Position numbers and translations under genes: made by a program. From Abiotrophia defectiva_A (GTDB lineage: Bacteria > Bacillota > Bacilli > Lactobacillales > Aerococcaceae), in contig CAUUNL010000027.1 in NCBI GenBank assembly GCA_963546405.1, positions 1 through 23,709 on the forward strand: 23,709 nt of DNA, read 5' to 3'. This document shows positions 7,401-16,172 of the stretch, one piece after another. The stretch's first letter is position 1; each line of letters starts with the position of its first letter. The notes beneath the pieces are model-generated. The model ran no database searches. It was not told the origin of the DNA and saw only the letters and a program-made list of their open reading frames with translations.

Positions 7401-8864
7401 TTATTGTTTGGCTGCCTTAACTAGTTCAGGATCTACCAAAAACTGAATCAGAGATGGGGCTTGCTGATTGAGATGGCGGAAACTATAGCGATTGACATGC
7501 GTGATAGCTGTATCTTCTGCCGTCAAACTCCATAAGTAGAAGCCTTCAAGCTCTAGACTGGCCTTGTTGACCACATAATCCACCCCATAGACGGCTTCTC
7601 CTTCGCGTTTGAGATTGGAGATATCGATAGCACCTGCCAATTTAGCCAAGCTATCGTAGTCATTCTCAAAGGTCAAACGATAGGTTGTCGTAGTGGCGCT
7701 TGCCGGATCATTAATGGGTTGGCCAGCTTCATCAGTTGGATTAAAGGTTTGAACCTGGTCAGAATGATCAATCAAGGACTGCACTGCTAAATAATAGAAG
7801 TCGATTGGCTCCATCGTTTCTTCTTTAAGGCTCCCGTCCTCTGCCTTGCTATAGCGTTTTTGTCCGAGTTGGTATTGATAACCTTTGATTTGCTTGTCCT
7901 GAATGGTCCCAATAGCTTGGGCTAAGACTTGGCCATTTTGGCTATTAGTTAGATAAAGCAAATTACTATCCTGGTCGCCTGCTTGACGACCTTCTGTCAC
8001 TTCATAAGTACTAATAGCCTGAGTTGGATTGGCCGCCTTAAAGGCTTCTAACCACTGGCCTTCTGCCACTTCCAGAGGGCTTACTTGAGCCTCTAAATCC
8101 GGCTTAAGGCTATCCTTAGTCACAGATTCCTCTGGGACTTGGCTTGTGCTCTTAGCCTGATAGACATGACTGGATTCACCGTCTGTTACGGTCAGCTTAA
8201 GCGCGGCCTCAAGCATCTGACCAGTCTCACTGTCAACCAGGTAAGTCAAGTCCGCCTGATAAGTAGCCTGAGTTGAGAAGCTTTCAGGCAAATCCAGCAG
8301 GCCAACTAGGCCTTGGATCAAGTCAGGATTGGTCACTGTCTTATTAATCCGCCATTGGCCTTCAGCTGCCTCAGAATCTAGCTCTGAGTTGTCATCTCCC
8401 TCAATTAGGAGTTTGGCCCAATAGAGGTAGCTCATGGAGTTCTTAGCATTGTCATTTTGATTCCAAGCCGCATGAGGTGATGCCACATAATGATGTTCCC
8501 CGTCGAAGTAGAATTCCAAGTCATAGTGGGCATCCTTGAACGTGGTCACGGTCTTACTGCGATAGGCCTTCAAGGCACCCGCTTCATAAAATTGTTGACT
8601 GTCAGCAACTGATTGCCAGTCCCCTCCGTCTTGATTAAGAGAAGTTTTAACTTGGACCGCACTTAATTTTTCGTAAAATTCGTGCACCTTATTAAGGGCT
8701 TGATAGCGTTGACGGGTCACTTCATCAAGGGAAGATTGACTAGTGGCTGACTCAGGTGGACCATAGAGGGCGTCCCCACCCTGAGCAGCATCGCGCGGCT
8801 TAGCTTGGCAGGCTGCCAAGAGGCAGGCCACACCTAAGAAGGAAATAATGGTGGATTTTTTCAT
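7401..8864 (-). CDS. Lipoprotein of unknown function, ABC-exporter linked, probably two related halves
   Basis: I do not recognise the function. The 487-residue protein begins with a clear lipoprotein signal (MKKSTIISFL then LLAAC, Cys19), so it should be anchored on the outer face of the membrane. The mature part is rich in Asp, Glu, Gln and Ser with beta-strand patterns. An N-terminal half (about 45-275) contains a YEKLSAVQVKTSL helix-strand start and a LTYLVDSETGQMLEAALKLTV strand pair. A second half (about 285-480) ends with a similar VVNKASLELEGFYLWSLTAED segment. This layout recalls LolA/LppX-fold or DUF6612-type lipoproteins, but that is an impression only. It follows the ABC permease gene by 26 bases. 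Its ribosome binding site is poor (AGAAAGCGAG, about 16 bases away), suggesting low or coupled translation. It may be an accessory or client of the exporter. Confidence 0.8.
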   Translation of the reverse strand: MKKSTIISFLGVACLLAACQAKPRDAAQGGDALYGPPESATSQSSLDEVTRQRYQALNKVHEFYEKLSAVQVKTSLNQDGGDWQSVADSQQFYEAGALKAYRSKTVTTFKDAHYDLEFYFDGEHHYVASPHAAWNQNDNAKNSMSYLYWAKLLIEGDDNSELDSEAAEGQWRINKTVTNPDLIQGLVGLLDLPESFSTQATYQADLTYLVDSETGQMLEAALKLTVTDGESSHVYQAKSTSQVPEESVTKDSLKPDLEAQVSPLEVAEGQWLEAFKAANPTQAISTYEVTEGRQAGDQDSNLLYLTNSQNGQVLAQAIGTIQDKQIKGYQYQLGQKRYSKAEDGSLKEETMEPIDFYYLAVQSLIDHSDQVQTFNPTDEAGQPINDPASATTTTYRLTFENDYDSLAKLAGAIDISNLKREGEAVYGVDYVVNKASLELEGFYLWSLTAEDTAITHVNRYSFRHLNQQAPSLIQFLVDPELVKAAKQ

Positions 8865-8890
8865 GTAATAGTAATACTCGCTTTCTAAAC

Positions 8891-10171
8891 TTAAGCCTTT
8901 TGGCCCTTTTCACTCTTCCAGAGTGTATAAGACCGCTTGAAGGCATGGATAACCCCTTTGTCACTGGTTGAGAGAACGGTCGCTTTGTAGAAGGTCAGGG
9001 CCAACCAGAAGGCAAAGACCATAAAGGCAAAACAGCCAAGTAGGCAGAGAACAATTTCCAAATTTGAGACTGTCTCAGTGGCTAGTCGAACCGGCATGAC
9101 AAATGGAGAAGTGAATGGCACCCAAGAGCCGATGACTACAACAGGTGAATTAGGCTGTTGAAGGCCATAGATGGCAATATAGAAACCAATGATGGTAGTG
9201 AAGATGACCGGCTGAATGGACTTTTGGACGTCTTCTAGTCGTGTGGCGATAGATCCTAGGAGAACAGATAGAATCATATAGGCCAACATCCCCATCAAAG
9301 CAAAAACTAGACTTAAACCAAAGATAGGCAAAATTCCTAGTAAGAGCGGTTTGAATGGCACGAGATAGCTAAAAATGCTGGAGACGCCGGTCAAGAAATA
9401 AAAGCCAATCCCTAAGATTAGGTAAATACCAATTTGGGTAGCCATTACCAGTGAAGCACCCAAAATTTTGCCTAACAAATGTTGTTTGGCAGGAATGGAG
9501 GATAGGATGATTTCCATGACGCGGTTGCCCTTCTCCAAGGCCACTTCCTGAGCAAAAATTGAACTGTAAGCTAGAATCAACATATAGGATAGCATAATGG
9601 CCACAAAGGCAGCCCCCATACGGGCCATGACTTGAAGGGACTTAGCGTCCTCTTCAGAATAAGTCCCATCCTTGCTCTCCTTGAGATTAATCTTACCGAT
9701 TGATACCTTACTGGAACGAATGGTGGCAATTTGTTGATCATTTAGGTCAAGACTTTGACCTATTTTGCTGAGTTGATAGCGATTGAGGCTTTCAGCCAAA
9801 GCAGACAGGGTCAGGCTATGGGCTGTAGATTTTTGGTAGTAAGTAGCTTGCACGCGCCCATTGTCTTCTTGGACCTTTAGATAGCCGTTAACCCCTTTTT
9901 GGTTAAGGGCCTGGCGAGCACTGGCTTCATCTTCATAATAGGCCAACTTATAAGTCAAATTATCCTGGGCCAAACTATCTTTTAAGCCCTGATCTTGGCT
10001 GACAATGGCGATGGTCTCATTAGCATGACTCGATTCATCATTGGCAATAAAGTAGCCAATCAAGACAGAAACACCCATAACAATAAAGGGCGCAAAGACC
10101 ATGAAGAAGAAACCCCAACTTTTCACATTTTTGCGATAGACTTCCTTGGCGATAATCCATAACTTACTCAT
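8891..10171 (-). CDS. ABC-2 type exporter permease (NatB/YhaP-like)
   Basis: Membrane subunit of an ABC exporter. It has the NatB/YhaP plan: a first membrane helix (about 19-43) with a short cytoplasmic N-terminus (MSKLWIIAKEVYRKNVKS), a large outward domain (about 45-180), and then a cluster of about five helices beginning near residue 184 and ending near 395, plus a basic C-terminal tail. The sequence ALEKGNRVMEIILSSIPAKQ between the second and third helices is typical of ABC2_membrane_3 proteins. Its start overlaps the ATPase stop by eight bases (ATGAGTAA), a sign of translational coupling. The family includes sodium extrusion and stress- or antibiotic-related exporters; the substrate here cannot be told from sequence. 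Confidence 0.87.
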   Translation of the reverse strand: MSKLWIIAKEVYRKNVKSWGFFFMVFAPFIVMGVSVLIGYFIANDESSHANETIAIVSQDQGLKDSLAQDNLTYKLAYYEDEASARQALNQKGVNGYLKVQEDNGRVQATYYQKSTAHSLTLSALAESLNRYQLSKIGQSLDLNDQQIATIRSSKVSIGKINLKESKDGTYSEEDAKSLQVMARMGAAFVAIMLSYMLILAYSSIFAQEVALEKGNRVMEIILSSIPAKQHLLGKILGASLVMATQIGIYLILGIGFYFLTGVSSIFSYLVPFKPLLLGILPIFGLSLVFALMGMLAYMILSVLLGSIATRLEDVQKSIQPVIFTTIIGFYIAIYGLQQPNSPVVVIGSWVPFTSPFVMPVRLATETVSNLEIVLCLLGCFAFMVFAFWLALTFYKATVLSTSDKGVIHAFKRSYTLWKSEKGQKA

Positions 10172-11072
10172 GGTCTGACACCTCTACTTTCAACTTGAAA
10201 ATCTCGTCTAAGGTTGGCGGTTGTTGACTAAATTGGGCAATATACTTACCCTGAGTCACCGCGTCAAAGATAGCATGACCGGCGGACTCCTCACTTAGAA
10301 TTAAATGGTAGCGATGACCGCTTAGGTGCCGAACCTTTTCAACGCCTGGTAGGGCTTGAAGTTGGGCTTGATTCCAGTCAGGGCTTTCCAGGAAAATACG
10401 GGTCCGGCCGAAGGATTCCTTAACCTCGTCCACCGTTCCTGACAGCACCTGTTTACCATAGTGAATCATGACCAAATGGTCACAAATTTCTTCTACGTTA
10501 TTCATATTATGACTAGAAAAAATAATAGAAGATCCTTTTGCCTTGAGCTCTAGAATACCTTGCTTGAGCAAGTCCGCATTAACCGGGTCTAGACCTGAAA
10601 ATGGCTCATCCAGAATCATGAGTTTTGGCTCATGAATTAAGGTCGCGATGAGTTGTACCTTTTGTTGGTTACCCTTGGACAGACTCTTAATTTTATCGCT
10701 TCTTTTACCTCTGACATCGAATTTTTCCATCCAATAATCAATTTTTTCAAGAACTTGGGCCTTCTTCATGCCGCGCAATTCCGCAAAGAAGACAATCTGA
10801 TCCTCAATGGTCATCTTATCATACAAGCCACGTTCTTCCGGCAAATAGCCTACCGTATCATAGACCTGGCTACTCATAGGTTGCCCTTGCCACTCAATGG
10901 ATGCACCAGATTCTAAATTCAAGAAATTGAGGATCATCCGAAAAATCGTAGTCTTACCTGACCCATTCTGACCAATAATCCCCATAATACTACCTGGTTG
11001 CACCGTAAAGGAGACGTCATTGACAGCGCACAAGTCGCCAAAGTGCTTAACTAAATGCTTCACTTCTAACAC
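10164..11072 (-). CDS. ABC exporter ATPase (NatA/YhaQ-like)
   Basis: The cytoplasmic ATP-hydrolysing subunit that drives the permease encoded next. Using numbering from the longer GTG start at 11081, Walker A is GQNGSGKTT (37-45), the signature is LSKGNQQ (134-140), Walker B is LMILDEP (154-160) and the switch His is 191 in FSSHNM. A C-terminal domain of about 90 residues follows, as in NatA/YhaQ and other exporter ATPases. Two GTG starts compete, at 11081 and 11072. I prefer 11072 because AGGTG at 11079-11083 sits six bases before it and the protein then begins MLEVKHLVKHFG, the usual family start; this gives 302 residues. First gene of the ATPase-permease-lipoprotein operon. Confidence 0.9.
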   Translation of the reverse strand: MLEVKHLVKHFGDLCAVNDVSFTVQPGSIMGIIGQNGSGKTTIFRMILNFLNLESGASIEWQGQPMSSQVYDTVGYLPEERGLYDKMTIEDQIVFFAELRGMKKAQVLEKIDYWMEKFDVRGKRSDKIKSLSKGNQQKVQLIATLIHEPKLMILDEPFSGLDPVNADLLKQGILELKAKGSSIIFSSHNMNNVEEICDHLVMIHYGKQVLSGTVDEVKESFGRTRIFLESPDWNQAQLQALPGVEKVRHLSGHRYHLILSEESAGHAIFDAVTQGKYIAQFSQQPPTLDEIFKLKVEVSDHE

Positions 11073-11122
11073 AAAAAACACCTACTCTCTAAAGGTTTTT
11101 GCATAATAATGTTTACGTATTC

Positions 11123-11151
11123 AGTATAGCACTTTAGCTATGGGCATACAA
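11123..11151 (-). promoter_or_regulatory. Promoter of the ABC exporter operon
   Basis: On the minus strand TTGTAT (11146-11151), 17 bases, then TATACT (11123-11128). The -35 begins only eight bases after the comEC stop codon, so the exporter operon has its own promoter directly behind the competence operon, with no visible terminator between them. Confidence 0.6.
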
Positions 11152-11158
11152 GAATAGC

Positions 11159-13582
11159 TTATCTTTTTGACTGGCTAGGCTCACTTTTAGGATAGGTGGA
11201 TTGTGGTGCTTCCAGAACTGTTCGCCACCCCTCCCAACCCCAATCACTCCACTCATAGCGGATGGCGCCGTGATAGGGTGTTGCAAAATAGGGAATTCCC
11301 CTATTACTTAGTTTAGCCAGGGTATCGGGATGAGGATGGTGATAAGTATTGTGGACACCAGCAGACAACAAGGCTAACTTAGGCTGCAGGTGGTTGAGCA
11401 AGACATCTGAACTGCTAAAGCGACTGCCATGGTGGGCGCATTTAAGAATATCGGCCTGAATCTTAGGGAAACGTTCAATCAAAGCCTGCTCATATTCACC
11501 CGACATATCACCTAAATTAAGTAAACGGTGCCTACCCATCGCTAGAGTTGCGGCAATGGAGGCGTCGTTGGGGGCCGTCGCCTGGTTAAAGTTATTGGTG
11601 TAGAAGGTCAGTCCTTCTTTAATTGAATAGGCTTGACCTGGTCCTAGGACATGGACTTGGGTGTTTACTGACAGATAGGGCTTGATTTCCTGCCATACCG
11701 GATGGCTAGCGGTATGCTGACTAATCCAGAGATTGTCGATGGCCACTTCCTGACTGAGACTAGCCAGGCTACCAATATGGTCTAAGTCTGAGTGGGTAAT
11801 CATGACCCCGTTCAGTGAACCAATCCCTTGCGCTTTGAGGGCGGGAATCAAATTATAGTAGCCATATTGAGTGTCAAAACTGGGCCCTTCCTTGCTTGCC
11901 GGATAAGGTGGCCTGCCACCTGTATCAATCAACCAGGCTTCCTTGGACCAGGCTGCTTGGTAGACCAGACTATCCCCCTGCCCTACATCCAATATGGTAA
12001 CACTAGACTGCCAATGTAAATAGGGTTTAAGTCCCAGTATAAAGCCATAAGTACAAATAATGACCGCTCCCGTTGACCAAGGATGCCGCCAACCCCATCG
12101 TAACCAGACTAGAAAAATGACCAGAAAGAGCAGCCAGTAGATGAAACTTAAACGTCCTGTGATAACATGCCAAGAGAAGAATTTTCCTATAGGCGATAGC
12201 ATTCCTAGCAAGACTTGATAAATCCCATCCATTAAACTTGCCAGCCTGTCTAAGCCTGGCAAAATGAGCGCTAAGCCTGACACTAAGGCTAGCGGCATAA
12301 TAAGCGCTTCAAAGACAATCCCTAAGAGAAATATGGCCAAGACTTGTAGCGGATACCATTCATAACGCCAATCCATCATGAGGGGCCAGGTAATAAGTAA
12401 ACAAGCCACTAGCATATAGACTTGATTGCGCCAGCCATAATGTTTAGGTTGAGCCATGGCTTGGTTAGCAAATATCAGTACCACCGATAAAGCAAAGCTC
12501 AACAGGTAGGCCGGCTGAAAGACTAGGCCAGGTTGGCAAAGTAAACAGGCCAGTCCCACAAGACTTAGTCGGTCCAAGGAGGTCATAGTTTGGTCACCAA
12601 AACGTTTAGAAAAAGCCACTAGGCCCCAACTTCCTAAGACTCTAATACTGCCAATAGGCCAACCACATAGCCAGCTATAGAAGAGGAGAAAGAGTGGCAG
12701 CCAGAAAGCAACACTTTCTTTAAGGCAACCCAATCGCAAAAAGAAACGACTCAACACTCGTCTTAAATAAAGCAAATGAAAGCCCGATATGGCGAAGAAA
12801 TGACTAAGGCCCAGCACCCCCAAGCTCACCGACTGGTCGCGAAAGCCCGGGGTCTGCTGATTAAATAGAAGCCGTAAAACCAAGCTAGTCCAGGAAGACC
12901 CTTGCCCTTTCCACCTAGCCAAGGGAGCCAAAAACCATTGGCGTAAGGCCTCCATGAGTCCCAAAGCCAAGGGTTTGGCTTCAATGCTAGTCACCGATTT
13001 AAAGTCTAATAGCCAATCAATCCCCTTATCTGCTAAGCTTTGCTGATAGTCATAGACCCCAAAATTACGGGCTCGCTCTGCTTTTTTAAGACTAGCCTGC
13101 CCCTTGACTTCCATCACCTCATAGCCTAGATTCCACTTAATATCGCCCTGCCCCTTTGCCAGAACAGGCAGGAGACGACCGTCAGAAAATCTTAATTGAC
13201 CTATGCCCTGCCAACCTGTGGCCGTATGCTTGACTTGGCTAGGTGCTAGAATTAGCTGATAGGTTTGCGCTATGTCCGGCTCTATCCTTTGATTAAGTTG
13301 AGACTGCTCATAGTATTGCCAGGTCCATTTACTCAAGCACCAGATGCTTAAGACCAAGCAAGCCAAGAGGCAGTTTCGCCGATGACATTTAGGTCCTAGA
13401 AAGCAAAGCCGAACAATTAGGATGACTAAGGCCAGGCTCCAAGCCCAGTTTTCGTGATATAGCATGCTAATGAAAACTGCAGCATAGATCCATAGTAGAA
13501 ACCACTCGTGTCTAAAGAACTGAAGGGTATTTGCTAGAACTAGACAGCCACTTGTCCCATATCTTTTGATCTTATCCTTCAT
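11159..13582 (-). CDS. comEC: ComEC/Rec2 DNA uptake channel with metallo-beta-lactamase domain
   Basis: The membrane channel that moves single-stranded DNA into the cytoplasm during natural transformation. The N-terminus holds three or four helices, followed by an OB-like DUF4131 region (about 95-200). The competence domain contains LGLSHFFAISGFHLL (258-272), the family's hallmark, and many helices up to about 520. The C-terminal metallo-beta-lactamase domain begins at TILDVGQGDSLVY (529-541) and keeps metal ligands in THSDLDHIG (His597, Asp599, Asp601, His602) and CAHHGSRFSS (715-724). With 807 residues it is full length and unbroken. The start overlaps the comEA stop as ATGA, so the two are translationally coupled. 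Genes for the pseudopilus are not in the window. Confidence 0.95.
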   Translation of the reverse strand: MKDKIKRYGTSGCLVLANTLQFFRHEWFLLWIYAAVFISMLYHENWAWSLALVILIVRLCFLGPKCHRRNCLLACLVLSIWCLSKWTWQYYEQSQLNQRIEPDIAQTYQLILAPSQVKHTATGWQGIGQLRFSDGRLLPVLAKGQGDIKWNLGYEVMEVKGQASLKKAERARNFGVYDYQQSLADKGIDWLLDFKSVTSIEAKPLALGLMEALRQWFLAPLARWKGQGSSWTSLVLRLLFNQQTPGFRDQSVSLGVLGLSHFFAISGFHLLYLRRVLSRFFLRLGCLKESVAFWLPLFLLFYSWLCGWPIGSIRVLGSWGLVAFSKRFGDQTMTSLDRLSLVGLACLLCQPGLVFQPAYLLSFALSVVLIFANQAMAQPKHYGWRNQVYMLVACLLITWPLMMDWRYEWYPLQVLAIFLLGIVFEALIMPLALVSGLALILPGLDRLASLMDGIYQVLLGMLSPIGKFFSWHVITGRLSFIYWLLFLVIFLVWLRWGWRHPWSTGAVIICTYGFILGLKPYLHWQSSVTILDVGQGDSLVYQAAWSKEAWLIDTGGRPPYPASKEGPSFDTQYGYYNLIPALKAQGIGSLNGVMITHSDLDHIGSLASLSQEVAIDNLWISQHTASHPVWQEIKPYLSVNTQVHVLGPGQAYSIKEGLTFYTNNFNQATAPNDASIAATLAMGRHRLLNLGDMSGEYEQALIERFPKIQADILKCAHHGSRFSSSDVLLNHLQPKLALLSAGVHNTYHHPHPDTLAKLSNRGIPYFATPYHGAIRYEWSDWGWEGWRTVLEAPQSTYPKSEPSQSKR

Positions 13583-14247
13583 TGGAAAATCACCAGATCT
13601 CGTAACTTCTCTAGCATCTTAGGTCCGATGCCCTTGACTTTCCCTAAGTCCTCAATCGAGTGAAAGGAACCATTTGCTGTCCGATAGTCTATAATAGCTT
13701 GGGCCTTTTTAGCTCCAATACCCGGCAAGGTCTCGAGTTGACTTAAATCGGCTTGATTGATATTGACCTTACCACTGCTAGCACTAGGGCTAGAAACTAT
13801 GGCAGCCTGACTACCTGTCCCGTTGGCTTGGGGCCCCTGGCTCTCCGCTTGCCATTCCTCTATGGTAGGTACATAGAGACTCTGCTGATCCACCAGGAGT
13901 TGAGCCTGGTTAAGGGCCCGCTCAGCTGCCTCTTCCGTCAAACCGCCCGCCATTTCAAGTAGGTCAAAGACCCGACTGCCCTGATCTAGGGCATAGACAC
14001 CAGGACGCTTGACTGCTCCCTTGAGGTCTACATAAATCTTGTCGGTCTTGGCGGATGCCTGAGAAGAGATGGACTCAGCAAGCGTGCTGGAACTAATAGA
14101 AGACTCTTCTTGAATAATGGGCCGTCTTGGCCGCAAGTTAAGCCATATTAAACCGAGCGCAATGCCTATAAGACCTAAGGACACTACGCCAACTAACCAC
14201 CATTTTACCTTAGTTGCACCTGTTTTGAGTTGATACTGTGGTTCCAT
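13579..14247 (-). CDS. comEA: ComEA, membrane-bound DNA receptor for competence
   Basis: ComEA binds incoming double-stranded DNA at the cell surface and hands it to ComEC. One membrane anchor (about 15-37) is followed by a Ser-rich linker, an SLBB-type domain (IYVDLKGAVKRPGVY, 71-85, to about 128), a flexible Gln/Ser/Ala linker, and two helix-hairpin-helix DNA-binding motifs at the C-terminus (VNINQADLSQLETLPGIGAK at 161-180 and LGKVKGIGPKMLEKL at 201-215). The length of 222 residues is normal. The start codon has a strong AGAGGAGG site. It is the first gene of comEA-comEC. I see no strong sigma-A promoter and no good match to the ComX box TACGAATA upstream, so its regulation is unclear. Confidence 0.95.
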   Translation of the reverse strand: MEPQYQLKTGATKVKWWLVGVVSLGLIGIALGLIWLNLRPRRPIIQEESSISSSTLAESISSQASAKTDKIYVDLKGAVKRPGVYALDQGSRVFDLLEMAGGLTEEAAERALNQAQLLVDQQSLYVPTIEEWQAESQGPQANGTGSQAAIVSSPSASSGKVNINQADLSQLETLPGIGAKKAQAIIDYRTANGSFHSIEDLGKVKGIGPKMLEKLRDLVIFQ

Positions 14248-14338
14248 ATAATGCCTCCTCTACAAGTCTTCATATATATATATACCCCTTTGCCCTGATT
14301 TAATCCGAAAATCCTCTATTAAATTTGCATGACAGCAC

Positions 14339-14370
14339 AAAAAAAACGCCCTACCTAATGGTAGAGCGTT
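14339..14370 (-). terminator. Terminator of pfkA-pyk
   Basis: Downstream of the pyk stop on the minus strand, AACGCTCTACC pairs with GGTAGGGCGTT (11 bp with one G-U pair, loop ATTA) and runs straight into a T8-T9 tract. This is a textbook intrinsic terminator that separates pyk from comEA. Confidence 0.92.
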
Positions 14371-14392
14371 GATGATTATAAGTGAGGTGAGC

Positions 14393-16150
14393 TTAGATGA
14401 TCGCTGCTGCACCGCGGTAGATTAAACCACGACGCGCATCTACAGTGATTAATTCACCATCTGCCACGTTAGAAAGCACATCTTTAGCTGCTACAATGAC
14501 AGGAATCCCCTTTTCAAGGCCCATGATAGCTGCATGAGAAGTGATCCCGCCTTCTTCAGTAACAAGAGCGCCGATTTTATCGAATGCTGGCAAGAAGTCC
14601 TTGTCAGTTGCGCGAGTTACTAAGATAGTCCCAGCAGTTGCTTTCGCATTGGCAGTGGCCGCGTCAGTTGCTAATACAGCCTTACCGATAAAATTTCCGT
14701 TACCGACGCCTTCACCTTTCGCTAATTGAGTCCCAATCGCTTGAATTTTCATCAAGTTAGTAGTCCCTGCTTCACCAACTGGTACACCAGCAGTGATTAA
14801 GATTAAGTCGCCTTCTTTAGCGAAGCCTTTTTCTTGAACCAAAGCAGTTGCGCTATCCATCATTTCGTCTGTTGAAGTTGGACGGTCGATAACGTAAGGG
14901 ATAACACCCCATGCTACAGCTAATGAACGTTGAGTTTCTTCATCGAAAGTAGCTGCCACGATGTGAGCGTTTGGACGGTATTTAGAAATCATCAAAGCAG
15001 TGTGACCTGAGCTTGTAGGTGCTACGATGGTTTCGATACCTAAGTTCTTAGCAGTGTGACCAACTGCTTGACCGATTGCTTCAGTCATGTCAGAACGGTC
15101 GAAGCGTTTGATGCTGAACGCGTCGTGTTCGTGCAATTCTTTTTCAGTACGAACACAGATAGCAGCCATAGTCTTAACTGCTTCTTCTGGGAAGTCCCCT
15201 GCTGCAGTTTCACCAGAAAGCATTACCGCGTCAGTCCCGTCGAAGATAGCGTTGGCAACGTCCCCTGCTTCCGCACGAGTTGGACGTGGGTTGCGTTGCA
15301 TAGAGTCTAACATTTGAGTTGCAGTTACAACTGGTTTACCCGCTTGGTTACATTTCTTGATGATGTATTTTTGAACGATTGGCACTTCGTGAGTTGGGAT
15401 TTCTACCCCTAAGTCACCACGCGCTACCATGATACCGTCAGATACAGACAAGATTTCGTCGATGTTGTCGACCCCTTCTTGGTTCTCAATCTTAGAGATA
15501 ATCTTAACGTTTGGACGACCTTCTTGTTCTAAGATTTCACGGATTTCCATAACGTCGCTAGCACGACGAACGAAAGATGCAGCGATGAAGTCGATCCCTT
15601 CGCGAACACCGAAGCGGATGTCAGCAGCGTCTTTTTCAGTAATCCCTGGCAAGTTGATGGAAACGTTAGGAACGTTAACACCTTTCTTAGATTTGATTAC
15701 ACCAGAGTTTTGAATTTCAGTTACTAATTCTTGGTTAGCGTGGTCGATTTCAGTTACCAATAAGTCAACTAAACCGTCATCCAAGAGAATGTGGCTACCT
15801 ACTTCAACGTCGTTGATTAAGTTAGCGTAAGTTACAGAGAATTTGTCCTTAGTTCCTAAGACTTCAGTCATAGAAATACGAACAGTTGCGCCCTTAACTA
15901 AGTCGATGGCATTGTCTTGCATGTCGTTAGTACGGATTTCTGGACCTTTGGTATCCAAGAGAATGGCACAAAGTTTGCCAGTAGCTTGACGGGCAGCCTT
16001 CAAGTTGTTGAAGCGTTCTAAGTGTTCTTCGTGAGAACCGTGAGAGAAGTTGAAACGTGCAACGTTCATCCCTGCTTCAATCAACTTTGCCATTTGTTCT
16101 GCTGTGTTAGAAGCAGGACCCATGGTACAAATAATCTTAGTTTTTTTCAT
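14393..16150 (-). CDS. pyk: Pyruvate kinase with extra C-terminal PEP-utiliser-like domain
   Basis: Last step of glycolysis: phosphoenolpyruvate plus ADP gives pyruvate and ATP in the cytoplasm. The kinase core shows RFNFSHGSHEEH (32-43), ISKIENQEG with catalytic Lys220 and Glu222, VARGDLGVEIP (242-252, metal ligand Asp246), and TATQMLDSM (277-285). A regulatory domain follows. Residues from about 480 to 585 form the extra domain seen in Bacillus-type enzymes (EEGGITSHAAIMGLEKGIPV), similar to the phosphohistidine domain of PEP synthase. The length of 585 matches that type, rather than the roughly 475 of shorter pyruvate kinases. It starts 22 bases after pfkA behind AGAAGGAG and ends before a strong terminator. 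Confidence 0.98.
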   Translation of the reverse strand: MKKTKIICTMGPASNTAEQMAKLIEAGMNVARFNFSHGSHEEHLERFNNLKAARQATGKLCAILLDTKGPEIRTNDMQDNAIDLVKGATVRISMTEVLGTKDKFSVTYANLINDVEVGSHILLDDGLVDLLVTEIDHANQELVTEIQNSGVIKSKKGVNVPNVSINLPGITEKDAADIRFGVREGIDFIAASFVRRASDVMEIREILEQEGRPNVKIISKIENQEGVDNIDEILSVSDGIMVARGDLGVEIPTHEVPIVQKYIIKKCNQAGKPVVTATQMLDSMQRNPRPTRAEAGDVANAIFDGTDAVMLSGETAAGDFPEEAVKTMAAICVRTEKELHEHDAFSIKRFDRSDMTEAIGQAVGHTAKNLGIETIVAPTSSGHTALMISKYRPNAHIVAATFDEETQRSLAVAWGVIPYVIDRPTSTDEMMDSATALVQEKGFAKEGDLILITAGVPVGEAGTTNLMKIQAIGTQLAKGEGVGNGNFIGKAVLATDAATANAKATAGTILVTRATDKDFLPAFDKIGALVTEEGGITSHAAIMGLEKGIPVIVAAKDVLSNVADGELITVDARRGLIYRGAAAII

Positions 16151-16172
16151 TTTAAAAGAACTCCTTCTCTTT

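Noticed and set aside
14272..14284. AT alternation upstream of comEA as a repeat element or -10
   Set aside because: A 13-base simple tract with no matching -35 at proper spacing; not enough to call a promoter or repeat.
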